64,000 nucleotides of DNA, from positions 100,716 through 164,715 of the forward strand of contig QANU01019038.1 of the NCBI GenBank assembly GCA_003254905.1. Direction: 5' to 3'. Within the stretch, counting starts at the first letter, position 1. Every line of letters begins with the position of its first letter. This document shows, in pieces, positions 36,238-49,264 of the stretch. A program made the position numbers and the translations under genes. A model generated the notes under the pieces. That model saw only the letters and a list, made by a program, of their open reading frames with translations, was not told the origin of the DNA and searched no databases. This DNA is from Nissolia schottii. Its lineage: Eukaryota; Streptophyta; Magnoliopsida; Fabales; Fabaceae.

Positions 36238-37750
36238 CTCACCTCCTTGGTGGCTTCTATGTGATTATTCTTTCTTATATGTTCTTATCATGTATTATGT
36301 TAGAGCTACTAGGTTATTGATGTATGAATGATTTTGATGTGTTCTGTGAGCTGAATAATGTTGTATTGTGGTTGTTGGAATTTGTGGAGAAACCCTAAGA
36401 AGTGGGCATGGGAACAGTTTGAAAGAAAAGCAAAATAGCAAGGGTCACACCTAGGGCGCTGAGCGGCCTCCAAGGATCGCTGAGCGACCTATGGCTTAAG
36501 CATTAAAGGAAAATGTTTTGGAACTAATTTGTGATAAGGGTAACTCTAGGGACCGCTGAGCGGCCTAAGTAGGAACATTGAGCAGCCTGAAGGATGTTTT
36601 AGGGGATGATTTTGGAAATACAATTTTGTGTTGGTGTGGCTTTAGGGATCGCTGAGCTGCCCCAAGAGGGCGCTGAGCAGCATAAACCATAGTTCCCATG
36701 GAGACTTGGATAGGGGTGACTAAGTGACCCGGGAGTTCTTGGGGGTGGTGACCAACCCAGGGAGCTCTAGGTCACCAAGCTAACCTAAACTAGGGAATGA
36801 ACGTTTGTAAAAGTTATCTTGGGCCTCATGTTCCAACAAGCACTTATCCGTATGATTATGTTTAACCTTAAATATGACTATGTTTTATGATAAAGTGCAT
36901 CATGAGGACAGTGTTGCCACACAGGCGTTAGGAGAACCTTAGATAACTAGAAAGTAATCACCTAATGTTTAAAGATCATAACTGAACCCTAGGGAACAAG
37001 TGATGTTCCAAGAAGGTTCCGGCCATAGAGGGTCCAGTGTACCTTAAAGCAAGTACGTAGTTATATGATAGGAATCCCTTCTCTTGGCAAGTCCACAGGA
37101 CGAGCCCCTTATCAATCCAGCAAGATGGATTGGTCAATCATGTTAATGCAGGTTTAAGACCTAGTGTATGATGACAAGAAAAGAGAGAAAGAACGAAAGA
37201 AAGAAAGAAAAGATCCCAAAGAAAGTTAAGCAGAACACTTCTGGTAACGTCACAAGGGCCTACCAGATAATGAAAGTAAGTTCCCAGTCATCTCATGAGG
37301 GCATGCCGAGGAAAGCATGAGTCCACGCTGGTTGCGTCACAAGAGCCAACCCCTCATTATCCCATTAGGTGGATGGTTATTTCTATTGATGGTCGATAAT
37401 GACCCTAGTTTTCATTGGTGGGTCGCAACCACACAGGTTAGAGCGCTGCTTGGTCGTCATCAATATGGAAGTTAGAAGCAGGTTATATACCAGAAGGGGA
37501 CGACGGTCCCACGGTATACAAAGGTGGAAAGACACAAAGAGCTAAGGGGAACGCAACCCCAGTCCCCTAGTTTGAAGCGTAAGATAACCCAGATCTCCAC
37601 ATGCAGAAGTTATGTGATGTATGACTATATGTATATAAGTACCGTCAAGAGAATGCTCAAGACGGCCTATATAAACATTGTAGATCAAGCGAATAAAGTT
37701 AATTAGCACGAAGCCTTAGATAATCAAAAGACTAGAGATCCCCCGTCACC
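36238..37750 (+). mobile_element. Ty3-type LTR fragment with CGCTGAGCGG motifs
   Basis: Contains the family phrase CTCACCTCCTTGGTGG (compare 47016), six CGCTGAGCGG-like motifs at 36456-36685, the GTCCCACGGTATACAAAGG block near 37507, and ends where an inverted segment begins. Bases 37094-37750 are repeated at 39578-40278. Confidence 0.7.
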
Positions 37751-38590
37751 ATCTCGTGATCACGGCCTTTTCAGTATTTATTTTCATTCAGCATTTTCAG
37801 CATTTTTCAGCAGTATTTCAGCATCTCTTTCTTTTCTGTACCTGCAACATGTCATGACTTGTTCCCTATGGTTCAATTCATAATCTTTACTTATCTCATA
37901 ATTATTTCTAATCCTCTAAACTTGCTTTATCATGAATGCATGGAATGCTACACATTACGTCACATACTGCATATACTTCACATATTCACATCCTGCATAT
38001 ACTTCACATATTTCAGTTACAAATCATAGTTATAACATTGAGTGTTGGACTATGTGCCTCAAGATGGTCTCCATAAGACATTCTGGTCTCAGGCCGCTCA
38101 GCGGAAACTACTGTCCGCTCAGCGGTCTGAGCTCCTCGTGCTCAGCGCTTAAAGCATTTCTGCTTAGCGGTAGGAATCTTATCGCTCAGCGATAAGAGTC
38201 CCATCGCTCAGCGGTCTGACACCTTTTCAAAAATATCTTTTCAGCCTTATCCTTTAACAAAAATATCTTCCCATCCTTATCCTTATCCGCGGTGAGCTTC
38301 AGACCGCTCAGCAGTAACCGCCAATCGCTCAGCGCTCTAGAGTTCACGTTTGAAAAATATGGATGCATTTCGCTCAGCGGCGCCTGGGGCCGCTCAGCGG
38401 TACCTGGGCGAGGCTAAAAACAGAATGCATCGTTTTCTCCCCTTTCTTTCCCCTTTCTCCCATGGATCCTTCTTGAGCTTTTACACATATTTCACACATA
38501 ATAATTCTATCTAGTCCAGGCCATATGACCCTTCAGAATCATCGCCTAATTCCTAGCATAGGTTTCTAATCATACATACAAAGATAAAAG

Positions 38591-38593
<3 letters not shown>

Positions 38594-38638
<45 letters not shown>
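38594..38638. repeat. (CA)n microsatellite
   Basis: About 22 uninterrupted CA units inside the inverted LTR segment. Confidence 0.95.
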
Positions 38639-38640
<2 letters not shown>

Positions 38641-38938
38641 AACACATAACCAAGCATCAATCCACCAAAGGGATGAGAAAACTAGAGTTACCCACCTGTG
38701 GGGGAGCTGTCCTGTGAGGAAGAAGCGTAGAGGAAGAAGAAAGGAATTCGGCGTCAGGGGGAAGAAGAGAGAAAATGAACATGAAGAGATAGGCTTCAAG
38801 GGAAGCAAATGAAAACAAAGAAAAGAAACAAAGAGGAATTCGGTCAGGGGCTACTCCCCCGCCGTCCTATACATATATATTTTATATAATATTATACAAT
38901 TATGATTATTATATTATGTATCTTATATATTACTATTC

Positions 38939-38940
<2 letters not shown>

Positions 38941-38996
<56 letters not shown>
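38941..38996. repeat. (TTA)n microsatellite
   Basis: About 18 TTA units inside the inverted LTR segment. Confidence 0.95.
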
Positions 38997-39577
38997 TACT
39001 AAGAGTATTATATTATCTAATAGTATATGTTATGTAAATATCCAACTATGGATAAACATGATCCTGTCAGTCTAATTTTGATCATGCTTGATCGTGTTTT
39101 TGTTGCTCGCAGTCCCGGTACTCCGCATACAGTTGTCCGAAAAATATTCCGGACGCACCCTCGCGCTCTACTAATATTCCCTTATTAATAGTTGAGTCCG
39201 GTGGAGGTATTCGGGAAATTATTATTTTATTAGTATATTTTACGGTTACTTTCGGTCTCCGAAAAAATTTCCGATTGGTCCGGAAATCGTCCGAAACTGA
39301 ACCGCTTTCCGTTTTACCGACACTTGAGGTTTTTCATCCATCTCTAGAGGTCGAGAGGAATCATTTGAGTGTCAGCAGAATTTGGAAATACCCCACAGAA
39401 TAATTTCTACTGACCTCGAGAGGTTAATTCCTACAAAGGGCTCTATGAACAGTTGTTTGGGGAAATTCTCACTAAGGGATACACTTATAATGTTTTTCTT
39501 CTTCCTAAATTCATTTATACATTATTTTATTTATTTTTACGACCTTTTTACTAAGGGGAAAAATACGGGATGGTACA

Positions 39578-39669
39578 CACAGGACGAGCCCCTTATCAGT
39601 CCAGCAAGATGGATTGGTCAATGATGTTAACGCAGGTTAAAGACCTAGTGTATGATGAAAAGAAAAGAG

Positions 39670-39708
<39 letters not shown>

Positions 39709-40345
39709 AAAGATGAATGTATGAGGACGTGACATCACAAAGTCCCAAAGACAGTTAAGCAGAACACTTCTGGTAACGTCACAACGGCCTGCCAGAGAAT
39801 GAAAGTAAGTTCCCGGTCATGTCACGAGGGCAGGCCGAGGAAAGCATGAGTCCACGCTGGTTGCGTCACAAGAGCCAACCCCTCGTTATCCCAATAGACG
39901 GATGGTTATTCCTATTGATAGTCGATAATGGCCTTAGTTTTCATTGGTGGGTCGCAACCACCTAGGTTAGAGCGCTGCTTGGTCGTCATCAATATGGAAG
40001 TTAGAAGCAGGTTGTATACCGGAAGGGGACGACGGTCCCACGGTATACAAAGGTGGAAGGACACAAAGAGCTAAGGAGAACACGACCCCGGTCCCCTAGT
40101 TTGAAGCGTAAGAGAACCCAGATCCCCACATGCATAAGTTATGTGATGTATGACTATATGTATGTAAGTACCGTAAGAGAACACTCAAGACGGCCTATAT
40201 AAACATTGTAGATCAAGCGAATAAGGTTAATCAGCACGAAGCCCTAGAAAATCAAAAGACTAGAGATCTCCCGTCACCAAGTAAGTTAGGTAAAGCTGCT
40301 CAGGACTAGGACGAACAATGATAATCAGTAGGAATCTAGCCAACA
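39578..40345 (+). mobile_element. Second copy of a Ty3 LTR segment, with expanded (GAAA)n
   Basis: Bases 39578-40278 repeat 37094-37750 at roughly 95 percent identity; the (GAAA)n tract at 39660-39711 is longer here. From 40279 it continues with the normal family sequence (AAGTAAGTTAGGTAAAGCTGCTCAGG) and then breaks off into unrelated gene sequence at about 40345. Confidence 0.75.
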
Positions 40346-40349
40346 CTTG

Positions 40350-41138
40350 GGCTTTGTGAATGACAAGGAAACTTCACAACCCAAAAGTTCAGCATCTCTT
40401 GATCCGTCTCGCCTCATCTGCGCTGATAATTCTAGTTATGATATGCTAATGGAGATAACAAATCAATCCAACAAAAAATACTTTTAGAATTGATGACAAA
40501 AACTGGCTACCTAGAAAGTCACTTAGATCATAATTTGGTTTTCATTTCAAGTCAGAAAGTGGTTGATTGCAAGAAAATTGAATCAGAAAGTCAAGTTTCT
40601 GCCAGTAAGGATAATTCAGAATCCTGTGTCGTGGAGGAACTTGAAATTGTCCGGTAATTCAGAAATTGAATTGAAAAGCCAAAGAGCCACCACCAAATTA
40701 GTTAATGAAGAATGCAATCGACAGGAGTCCAGTACTTCGGCTAGCTCAAAGGTGGAAGGTGATGGGAACAAGTTTGTCCATAGAGAGACTTCAAATGCAA
40801 ACTCTTTGAAGCTTCCTCTTTCCCTTCCTTTGCCCAAAGCTCCTTCGAAATCTTGGCTAAAGCGCACGCTACCTGCAGTTTCTTCACGGTGTAACATTGC
40901 CGCCGCCGACGTTCCTGCACGAACTCAAACTCCCAAGACAGCATCAGTGGATCCTAAGTGGGAAGACGTTGTTAAATCTTCTAATGCACATCACGAGCAT
41001 CTGCGGTTGGCTGAGGTAATTCAGTAAATAAATTCTTTGCTTCATGTTTTATAACTATCTGTGGTATCGTCATCAATCATCATTCTTATGTTCCTTCAGT
41101 TTTTTCAGGAACCACTAGCTCCCATTCTAGAAGCTTGA
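40350..41138 (+). pseudogene. 3' end of an uncharacterised plant gene, truncated and frameshifted
   Basis: Coding-like sequence begins abruptly next to an LTR fragment. The frame reads GFVNDKETSQPKSSASLDPS, shifts near 40480 at an A-rich run, then LLELMTKTGYLESHLDHN, and shifts back near 40650 before SEIELKSQRATTK. The rest is open and ends LPLPKAPSKSWLKRTLPAVS ... HHEHLRLAE at a donor (41015|GTAATT). After a 93-bp intron, TTTTTTCAG|GAACCACTAG gives EPLAPILEA and a stop at 41136-41138. The K.PS.SWL.RTLP step resembles a family of uncharacterised plant proteins known to me from memory only. The 5' part of the gene is absent. Two frameshifts and truncation favour a pseudogene, though the final 120 codons are intact. 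Confidence 0.6.
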
Positions 41139-43825
41139 TTTGTCTGAAGAGAAGTGCCATTGATCGTTTGATTTGCTTGCTGAGATGTGCAAAGTTTTTT
41201 GTAATGCGATTTTTGTTTGTCCTCTAAATTCTCAATTTCTCAATCCTATAGGTTTCTCTCCCTTCTATACATGAGGTGGCATACAATTCAAAGTACAAAT
41301 CACAATTCCCTATTTTTATTCCTATAAATGTAATAAGTTGTTTCAGCAAAGAAACTATCTTTGTAAATCGATTCATCTTTAAGGTGATCTGTTCATAATT
41401 AGGCTAGAGATTATGCCTAAAATTATTGTTTATATCGAAAATGCTGCAAAGATTTATCTTGTAATGATGAGTGTCTTAGTCCTGCTCTTCAATTTTGTGC
41501 AACTTTGGATTAAATTATTCTGAATTTTCTTATTCTTACGGTTGGGGCTTGAAAAAAAAAAAGTCAAATGCTACCGACATTGATTCATGAGGCAAAGTTT
41601 TAATTGTGCCGTTGATTATGAAAATTGAGTTTATTTAAGCAGAGTGACTAATTTAACATGAGATTTATGCAAAATTTAAAAGTACTTTTTTTTACAAGGT
41701 AAAATATTACTTTTTGTTTTTTGTTTGAAATGTTCCATTTCTAAAAGAAAAGTGGATGAAGATGTAATTTTTAGGAATCTTTGACAATTCCAAAAATCAA
41801 GTTAATTAGGTACTGATGGACATGATTTTATAAAAACTATGTTTGGTAATAAACCAAAAACTAGTTTTAAAAAAAATTAATTTTAAACCATTTTTTTATC
41901 TAATTTTTTTCTATTTTTCCACTAATTCACTTTCTACTCCCCACAAATTTTTTAGGTCTAGGATTTTTTCTTTTATTTAAAATCTTTTATCTTATTTCAC
42001 ATTTTCGTCTCATCTGGTTCTATCTCTTACGAATTTCTAGCTTGCATTGTTGTTTCTATTGTCGAACAATAAACGAAGACACAAATAGCTTCATTCCCAA
42101 TAGCTTTGGTTTTAGCTACACTGCTTATGCTATGATCTGATTATATTCAAATTAACAATTGATCTATGACCTATGTTGATTATGTTATGATCTTTGATGC
42201 ATGATCTCCATAAATCTGATTATATTTTATGATCTATGATATGTAAAAGCAAATGTAAAAACTAAAATATCTAAAATAATGCTTTATTATTTTATACATT
42301 TTTGACGAAATTGGGTTTACAATAAAGGTGTTAAGATGAAATGCTTGATATGATATCTGGTTTTGAACCGTTGAAATCACTTATTCTTTTGATATGATCC
42401 ATTCTATGATCCGTTCGTGACATAAGAAAGAGATATTACTATACAGACTCGCTATACGCACACCACTTTTACTTTTTTTTTTTCACTAAGTTTCTATTTT
42501 TGCTTTTTTTAATAAAGGTTTTGACACCACTTATTAGTAAAATCCATAAAAAAATTAACCACACATGAAGATTAACCATATACACTATATAGATAGATAT
42601 TGAATGAATTAAGTTGGCTTCCGTCACCTTTGTCGAGGAGGTGCGAAAAAAAAACGAAACCAAAACAAAGAATCGTGTCAAAACATTAAATCAAAGCACA
42701 ACCAAAATGAAACACAAGAAAGTATGAAAAGAGTCGCTCATGGAAAGAGAGAATGGTCAGTAAATGAAATTGGGAAACTAACCACAAGCATGAAGGAAGA
42801 AGGAATGATTTTTATGGACTTTATCGTAATACAAATCGAAATAAAAGGCCCGTTACTGCTGATTAGTGTTGTTTATTGCCTTTCCAAAATTTAGGCACAA
42901 ATTAGGTTCAGCAATTAAGTTATGCCATGTTTTCATTGTGAAATTTGGGCATCTGATTTTCGAGACTAATAAGATCTGACCAAGCCGCAATTTAGGAAGA
43001 TGATTGGGTTGGATTTGTGAATGGGCACTCTAAAACTATGCATAGAAGAAGCTCTAAGATTGTGGAACTGGAACGCTCTAAAATTATCTAAGGGAGATAG
43101 TTTCTATTCCCCCCCCCCTCGAAATCCTTAGTTTCTATTTTATTGGTTGGGTTGCATTCTTGAGTTTGTCAATTGTTTTATTGGTTGGGTTGCATTCTTG
43201 AGTTTCTCAACTGTTTTTGTTCAATAAATCCTTTGAATCTTTTTTATCACACTTTGAATTATTTAAGCCACTACGAATCATGTAATGATAAATGTTGTGG
43301 ATAGTATGCATGGAGTATAGGGTCAAACCTCAGTGTTATCATTATAATTTTAGATAAATAAAAAAATACTCTAAATTATTTTAATACAAAATTTAAGTGA
43401 ATAAATAAATAAAATATGGGATAATCACCCTTGGTTATTGTTATTTCCAAATACGAATTCAAAAATTTTATTTATTTTTATAATTTTCATGCAAAACGGT
43501 TATATATATATATATGGATTTAATTGAAATCTATTCACAAAGTAAACGAGATTTATCCTGATATGTAATTATATATTAACACATAAGTAAATATAATTAA
43601 TTATTAAACTCATTATTTAAAAGGCCATCCAAATAAAATGAATCAATTAAATGATTACGTAAAATTATTTATACTGTCAGTACATCAAAATTTGAAAGAG
43701 AAAGTACATAAATTCGATTACACTTATTTAATTCATATTTTATCTTAATTCTTAAATTATAATTTTTTTAGTTAATATTATCTATTTATTTATTAAATTA
43801 GAGTAATTTATTGTTGGATGTACGT
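41139..43825. other. Intergenic, AT-rich, no gene seen
   Basis: Includes a poly-C run at 43110-43118 and a short direct duplication of TTATTGGTTGGGTTGCATTC (43141 and 43179). Motifs of the form RAAAACYAGTTTTAAA near 41850 are AT-rich noise. No ORF of interest. Confidence 0.5.
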
Positions 43826-43957
43826 AGGGCTGTCAAAATGAGCCTGACCCGTTTACTCGGTTAAATGGACGAGTTTTACATGCAAAAAATAGGCCCGTGA
43901 AAATTTAAAAAAAAATTGGCCGGCCCGTTTAGGCCCGACCTGCTAGGCCTGCGGTGT
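43826..43957. mobile_element. Left part of a GGCCCG-rich repeat, split by the LTR nest
   Basis: The phrase GGGCTGTCAAAATGAGCC...GGCCCGTTTAGGCCCGACC stops at the LTR boundary. The same kind of sequence (GGTCGGGCTAGCCCATGAGCC) resumes at 50959, immediately after the LTR end at 50957. The 43960-50957 block therefore looks like an insertion into this repeat. Similar hAT-like repeats are common in plants. Confidence 0.4.
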
Positions 43958-43959
43958 TC

Positions 43960-45709
43960 TTAGTGAAAATTTTTCCAAGTAAGTGTTCGTGGAGCCCTTT
44001 TGTAGGAGTTAATATGTTGAGGTCAGTAGAAATTATTCTGTTTGGTATTTCCAAATTCTGCTGACACTCAAATGATTCCTCTCGACCCCTAGAGATGGAT
44101 GAAAAACTTTAAGTGTCGGAAAAACAGAAATCGGGTCAGTTCCGGACAATTCCGCAAACACTAGAACAGTCCCGTTTAGCCCCTTCTAGCCAATAGAACT
44201 GAGCAGAGAGTCTCAAGTCTCTGGAAATCCAACTTGTACCTGGAGAAAGTCCCAAATACCTTAGATTAGCCCCACAACCTTATTGGGAAGTTTGGGAGAT
44301 AGCGAAACCGCAAGCGGAACAGGTGTCCGCAGACGCGGGAGCTTAACGATGTATTAAAGGTATCTGTGAAAAATACTCATCCGGAGAAAAATTCACAAAC
44401 ACCTTCTAATAATAATATTATTAGGAAGAGGGAAATTAGAGGATCGCGACGGTATAAGCAGAATATTTTTCGGATGACCGTGCGCGACGCTCCGGGACTG
44501 CGAACGATCAAAAACGAGTGAAACGGGACCGAGGCGGGACCTAATCTGATTTAGCACGTGGGGAGGCAGATATTTTCAAGAAAAATAATTAAAAATGCCT
44601 TGATGTGACTTGATTTGACCTTGGAATTATCCAAATCAATTAAATAATTAGAAAAGTAAATAAAAGGGGCATTTTGGTAATTTTGGGGCCAAGGGCAACA
44701 TGGTAAATGGGGCAGCAGCTCTTGGGCTATAAATACCCCCCAAAACCGAAAATTAGATGGGAAAATTAGAAACCTTGCCAGAACTCTGTCCGTTTGCCGA
44801 TCGACTGCTGTTCTGACAAACCGGAGACCTAGACACCGCCTGCCTTAAACCCAGTTCACTTTCCTCCATGAATCCCCTAACCCTAGACCACGAAAAACCC
44901 TCTAAGAACCTAAGGAAAGCTGCAGCAAATTCGGCCATGAGGGGCTAGGAGGCGTCAAAGCAAGCTAGGAGCAAGCAGGAACCGTCGGAACCGCGGTAAC
45001 GGTGGGTAAACCTGACATAACCACTGTCTATGTGGCTTAGGATGTTTGATGATAATTGTGTGATATGTATGCTAGGATAGATTAGGTTCTTGCTAGGTTT
45101 ATTTTCTTGGGTGAATGATTATGGAAGTTATGTGAATATGTGTTCTATGTGCTAGAGATGCTATATGGTACATGATAGGTAGGAAGAGACGAGAGACTTA
45201 AGTGACTAAGACGAGTGTTAGAGCATACTCTATTAGGGAAGTAAAAGGTTGAGAGACTAAGTTATGAGGAGATATGATGGAAAAGGCTTAGTGAGCAAGT
45301 GTGGAAAAATGAGAGAATTAAGAGAAGAGTACACAAGAAGGTATAAAGATGAGGTGAGGTATGGAAATAAAGTGAACTAGTCATTAGGGAGAGACGTACA
45401 GGGAGAAAACTAGGGAGAACATGAATAAAGATGTAAGTGCGAACATAAGTTTAAGGAGATGGAAGAAAGATGAGGAGGATGAAGTGTGAGAACCACGAAT
45501 GTAACTCAGATTCCACCTAAAGATTAAGGTATGGGAGACATAGAAGAACTTGATATAGGAGAATTGAATATAGGAGAACTTGATAAGCTTTAGAGTGAAG
45601 ACGAATAATGCCCAAGAAAGAGAACAAGGTACATTCAGGAATAATGGGAATTAGGATGATGATAGGTAAGAGCCCTAGCCAAAGAGACAGAAGAATGGAT
45701 GAAACTATT
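43960..45709 (+). mobile_element. Ty3-type LTR (5'-truncated) and following leader-like sequence
   Basis: Begins inside the LTR: its first ~220 bases are the reverse complement of 39290-39490. A TATA box is at 44727-44736 (CTATAAATAC) and the conserved GTGGGTAAAC...CCACTGTCTATGTGG block at 45002-45037. From about 45180 to 45700 it is purine-rich with no readable frame. The first ~100 bases of a normal LTR are missing. Confidence 0.6.
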
Positions 45710-46247
45710 GCGCAAAAGAGTGTTTACAGCGCAAAGCCGACCGAATAGCTATGCAGATAATCGGAAGGGACCATTCGAGTTCAAGAGGGAGATCATGTCT
45801 TCCTAAAGGTTACTCCGGCGACAGGTATTGAAAGGTCTTGGAGATCAGGAAGCTGAACCCCCAATTGTTGGACCTTCCAGATCCTGAAGCGAATTGGACC
45901 GGTAGCGTACTGAATAGCTCTTCCGCTGAACCTAGCCAATCTTCATAATATCTTTCATGTCTCTCAGTTACGCAAGTATTACGCATCCCCCGAGCATGTG
46001 CTTCAACCATAATAGATACAGTTAAGAGAAGATTTATCCCTACTGCTCACGCTGTAACGAATCATTGATCATAAGATTTGCTAGACAAGGAATAAGGAGA
46101 TTCCTATGATACGAGTGGAATAGGCGAACGGGGAAATAGAAGAGCAGACGTGGGAATTAGAAGCATATATGAAGAAAGCCTATCCGGAGTATTTTGCGAG
46201 GTATGGACTTATCTGTATCTTTCAATTTCGAGGACGAAATTTTTCGA
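45710..46247 (+). pseudogene. Ty3/gypsy (chromovirus-like) integrase/pol C-terminal remnant
   Basis: With frameshifts and stops, the sequence reads TAQSRPNSYADNRKGPFEF, GDHVFLKVTP, then LKRIGPVAY, LANLHNIFHVSQLRKYY and finally EEQTWELEAYMKKAYPEYF, FRGRNFSKGGG. These are the hallmark C-terminal integrase phrases of plant Ty3 chromoviruses of the Tekay/Del type (S.AD.R...F..GD.V.LKV.P, NVFHVSQLRKY, TWE.E..M...YP..F). It is directly followed by the polypurine tract AAGGGGGGTGG and the 3' LTR. Confidence 0.9.
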
Positions 46248-46259
46248 AGGGGGGTGGAA

Positions 46260-49200
46260 TGTAACAACCCGACTTTTCCCTTCATTTGAAATGTCACATA
46301 ATAAATAATTAAAAATATAATAAGAGGGAAAAGGTGAGATAAAAATAAAATAAAATTTAAATATTAATTTTATCTCTGCAATATTAGTTAAAAATAATGA
46401 TTCTGCGATCTCGTGGGGTCTGGTGACGTTCGGGTCGATATTAGGTATTATTAGAAGTTACTTGTGACTCAATAGGAGCCTGTAAAATATATCAATATGA
46501 AAATAAATTCAAGAATATTTCAACTAAGATTTAAATATTAATAAGGAAAATTAATAGGTCACAACGGTATGTCCAGAATATTTTTAGGACTTCCGTACAT
46601 AAATAATTAATGAGCGAACATGACCAAAAACACACTAAGGGCAAAATAGGAATTATGGATGGCCAAAGACCACTAAACCCCACGGCAGCCCTCAAGCCCG
46701 AACACACACATACCAAACACACCAAGACCCTTTCCTTTCTTCTTCCTAAGATTCCAAGACCTAAAGCTCCATATCCCCCAAAGTTTAATCATCATTCTTT
46801 GCTTGTTATCGTCATAATCTACTCTTAAATCTATCAAGAAGGCAAGCTAGCATCAAGGCTGGGAATTCTCTTCACTTGGAAGAAAGGAAACCAAGGTTCC
46901 ATAACCTAAGCTTCCACCACTTCTTAGCAAGAACTCAAGCAATCAAGCTTCAAGTTCCTCTTTTTCCATCATCCAAGAGCTCTTTAGGATGGGGGTAACT
47001 CTAGTTCCTCACCTCTTTGATGGTGAATGATGTTTATGTGATTTTATGTATGTTTGATGATTATGTGATTTTATGAACATATATGCTAGAAATGATGTTA
47101 GGATGTAGGAAGATGATTCTGAAGGGTCTTGTGACCTGGATTAGATCGGATTATGATGTGTGAAATATGTGTTAAACTCAAGTAGGGTTCCATGGGAGCA
47201 AAGGAGGAAGAGGATGGAAAATGATGCATTCGGTTTATCAGTTTCGCCCAGTGACCGCTGAGCGGCCTCTGGTGCCGCTGAGCGGACCATGTGAACTCCA
47301 GAGCGCTGAGCGGGAGGCGGTTACCGCTGAGCGGTCTGCAGGCCACGTGGAAAGTATGAAAAGATATTTTCTTAAAGGATAAGGGTCAGTGGAGATATTT
47401 TAAAAAGCTGTCAGAACGTTGAGCGAAGGGATTCTTACCGCTAAGCGATGAGAACTCCTATCGCTGAGCGAAGCTATATCCAGCGCTGAGCGCTATAGCT
47501 CAAACCGCTGAGCAGACAACAGTTTCCGCTGAGCGGCTTGAGACCAGAATGTTTCATGGAACTCCTCTTGAGGCACATAATCTGCTGTTTGATGCCGTAG
47601 ATATGATTGATAATTGAAATGTACGCAATTCATGTTGTATGTGAATGTAAGTGAATATGTGAAGTATATGCTGTAAATGAATCTGTGAATGATGTGTAAT
47701 CTGTGATATAATCTATAGTTCTTCATGCATTCATGTTACCCCAAGTCTTAGACATAAATCTGAGATAAATAAAGATTCTGAAATGAACCATAGGAAACAA
47801 GATACAACATGCTGCAGGTACAAAAATGCTGAAACAGCTGAAAATGCTGAAAAAGGGCCAATGCCCAATGCTGAAAAGGCTAAATGCCACATGCTGAAAA
47901 GGGCTAAATGCCCCATGTCTGATAATGGCTATATGCCACATGCTGAAAAGGCCGTGATCACGTGAGCCACATTATGATCCCACTTCAGGAGGTCAAGGCA
48001 TCCTGAATGTGGAAGCCCGCCACAGGTGGTGTCGATATGGCATACTTGGAGGTGTGTGGTTACCACGTCTTTGCATTGTTGAAAGAGGGCAAGCCTAGGG
48101 GGGTACAATATCCGCCCACTGTCGAGGGGTCCCGAGGGGGCACACGGCAGATGGAAGCCCACCGCAAGAAGGTCTAGACAGTGTCGGCCTACACTGAGGG
48201 TGCGAGGTTATTCCGTCATACTAGTGTCAACAGAGGACATTACTATGGTGGGAATAACACCTATTCTGTTATGCTGTTACATTCTGTTATGCTGTTACAT
48301 TCTGTTATATATGTTATTCTGATAATTCTGTCATGTTTATGCTGCTGACTATGCTACATATATTCTGCTGATGCTGTTATGTTTACTTTGGATGACTATG
48401 TGATGCATACTCCGATGATTCTGTTATGCTGAATGTACTCTGATTATATGCTGTTATTCAGTTTGATTGGAATGTATGATCTGTTGTTATGCTGTACCGT
48501 CAAGAGCACGCTCGAGACTGCTATGTATATCCACGAAATGCTAATCAGCACGAGAATGTAGTAAGCAAGAGTAGTTCCTCTGTCACATAATAATGCAGAT
48601 AAAGCCGTTCAGATAGACCAGATAATAAATAGTAGGCTGTTTAGTATGTATGTTCACTAGAGATCTCTGAGCGGCCTGAAGTCTGATATAATCTGATACG
48701 AGACTCAGGAACTAAAGTTACTTCCACTGAGAACCTATCGTTCTCATCCCCACTGTTTTATGACTTCAGGTACCGAAGATGCTTCATATTTTGTAAATGC
48801 TGATAAGCAGCCACAGCACCATGAGCGGCCATGATAGTAGATGGACTTAGAGAGCTGGATGCCAGGGCTTTTGCCAAATGCCTACTGAGTAGTATTCCAG
48901 TAGCCCTTGTATTTTGATGTTATATAGTTCGGATTTTGTGGATGATATTTCAGTTTATGTACATGTTATGTGTAGCTTACTTATTGTATATACAACTCTG
49001 TGTTGGATATGATGGACCACATGAATGTATAATAAATGCTTTATTAATATACTGTTATACGCTTTGTGATATTGTTCTTTTCGACGCATGGATCTATTTT
49101 AGTATTTATCCAATGTAAATGAAAAGTTGTAAAAATTGGTCCTTATTTTCTTAAGCCACTATTTTCGAAAGATAACTATGGACTAAAGTATTCCGACCGA

Positions 49201-49264
49201 GTAGACAACAACCTAGTGAGTATTGTTTACTACGTACAGGTAAACAGTTAGCTAGGGTGTTTCA
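46260..49264 (+). mobile_element. 3' LTR of the Ty3 element, 3.0 kb
   Basis: Starts TGTAACAACCCGAC immediately after the polypurine tract and ends GCTAGGGTGTTTCA, a canonical TG...CA LTR. It holds the CGCTGAGCGG array (47248-47545), a CTGAAAAGG-type repeat (47825-47955), a CTGTTATG-rich stretch (48250-48500), the CACTGAGAAC...TTCTCATCCCCACTG block (48728-48755) and AGACAACAACC near the end. No ORF of note. Confidence 0.8.
47248..47545 (+). repeat. Array of CCGCTGAGCGG near-palindromes
   Basis: At least ten copies or near copies (for example 47256, 47276, 47303, 47325, 47464, 47482, 47505 and 47526) lie in under 300 bases with irregular spacing. The same array in reverse complement occurs at 38093-38400. 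Confidence 0.85.

Larger units (their letters stand above)
37751..39577 (-). mobile_element. Inverted 5' part of a Ty3-type LTR
   Basis: On the minus strand it starts TGTACCATCCCGTATTTTTC at 39577. It then runs through the LTR in family order to the GTGATCACG phrase at 37755, matching the plus-strand LTR region ending near 47965. Its CCGCTCAGCGG motifs (38093-38400) are the reverse complement of those at 47257-47530. No coding capacity is seen. Confidence 0.7.

Noticed and set aside
37932..38195. ORF through the palindrome array, with repeated PLSG residues
   Set aside because: The repeated residues come from the CCGCTCAGCGG motif and similar frames open on the opposite strand; no conservation can be shown.
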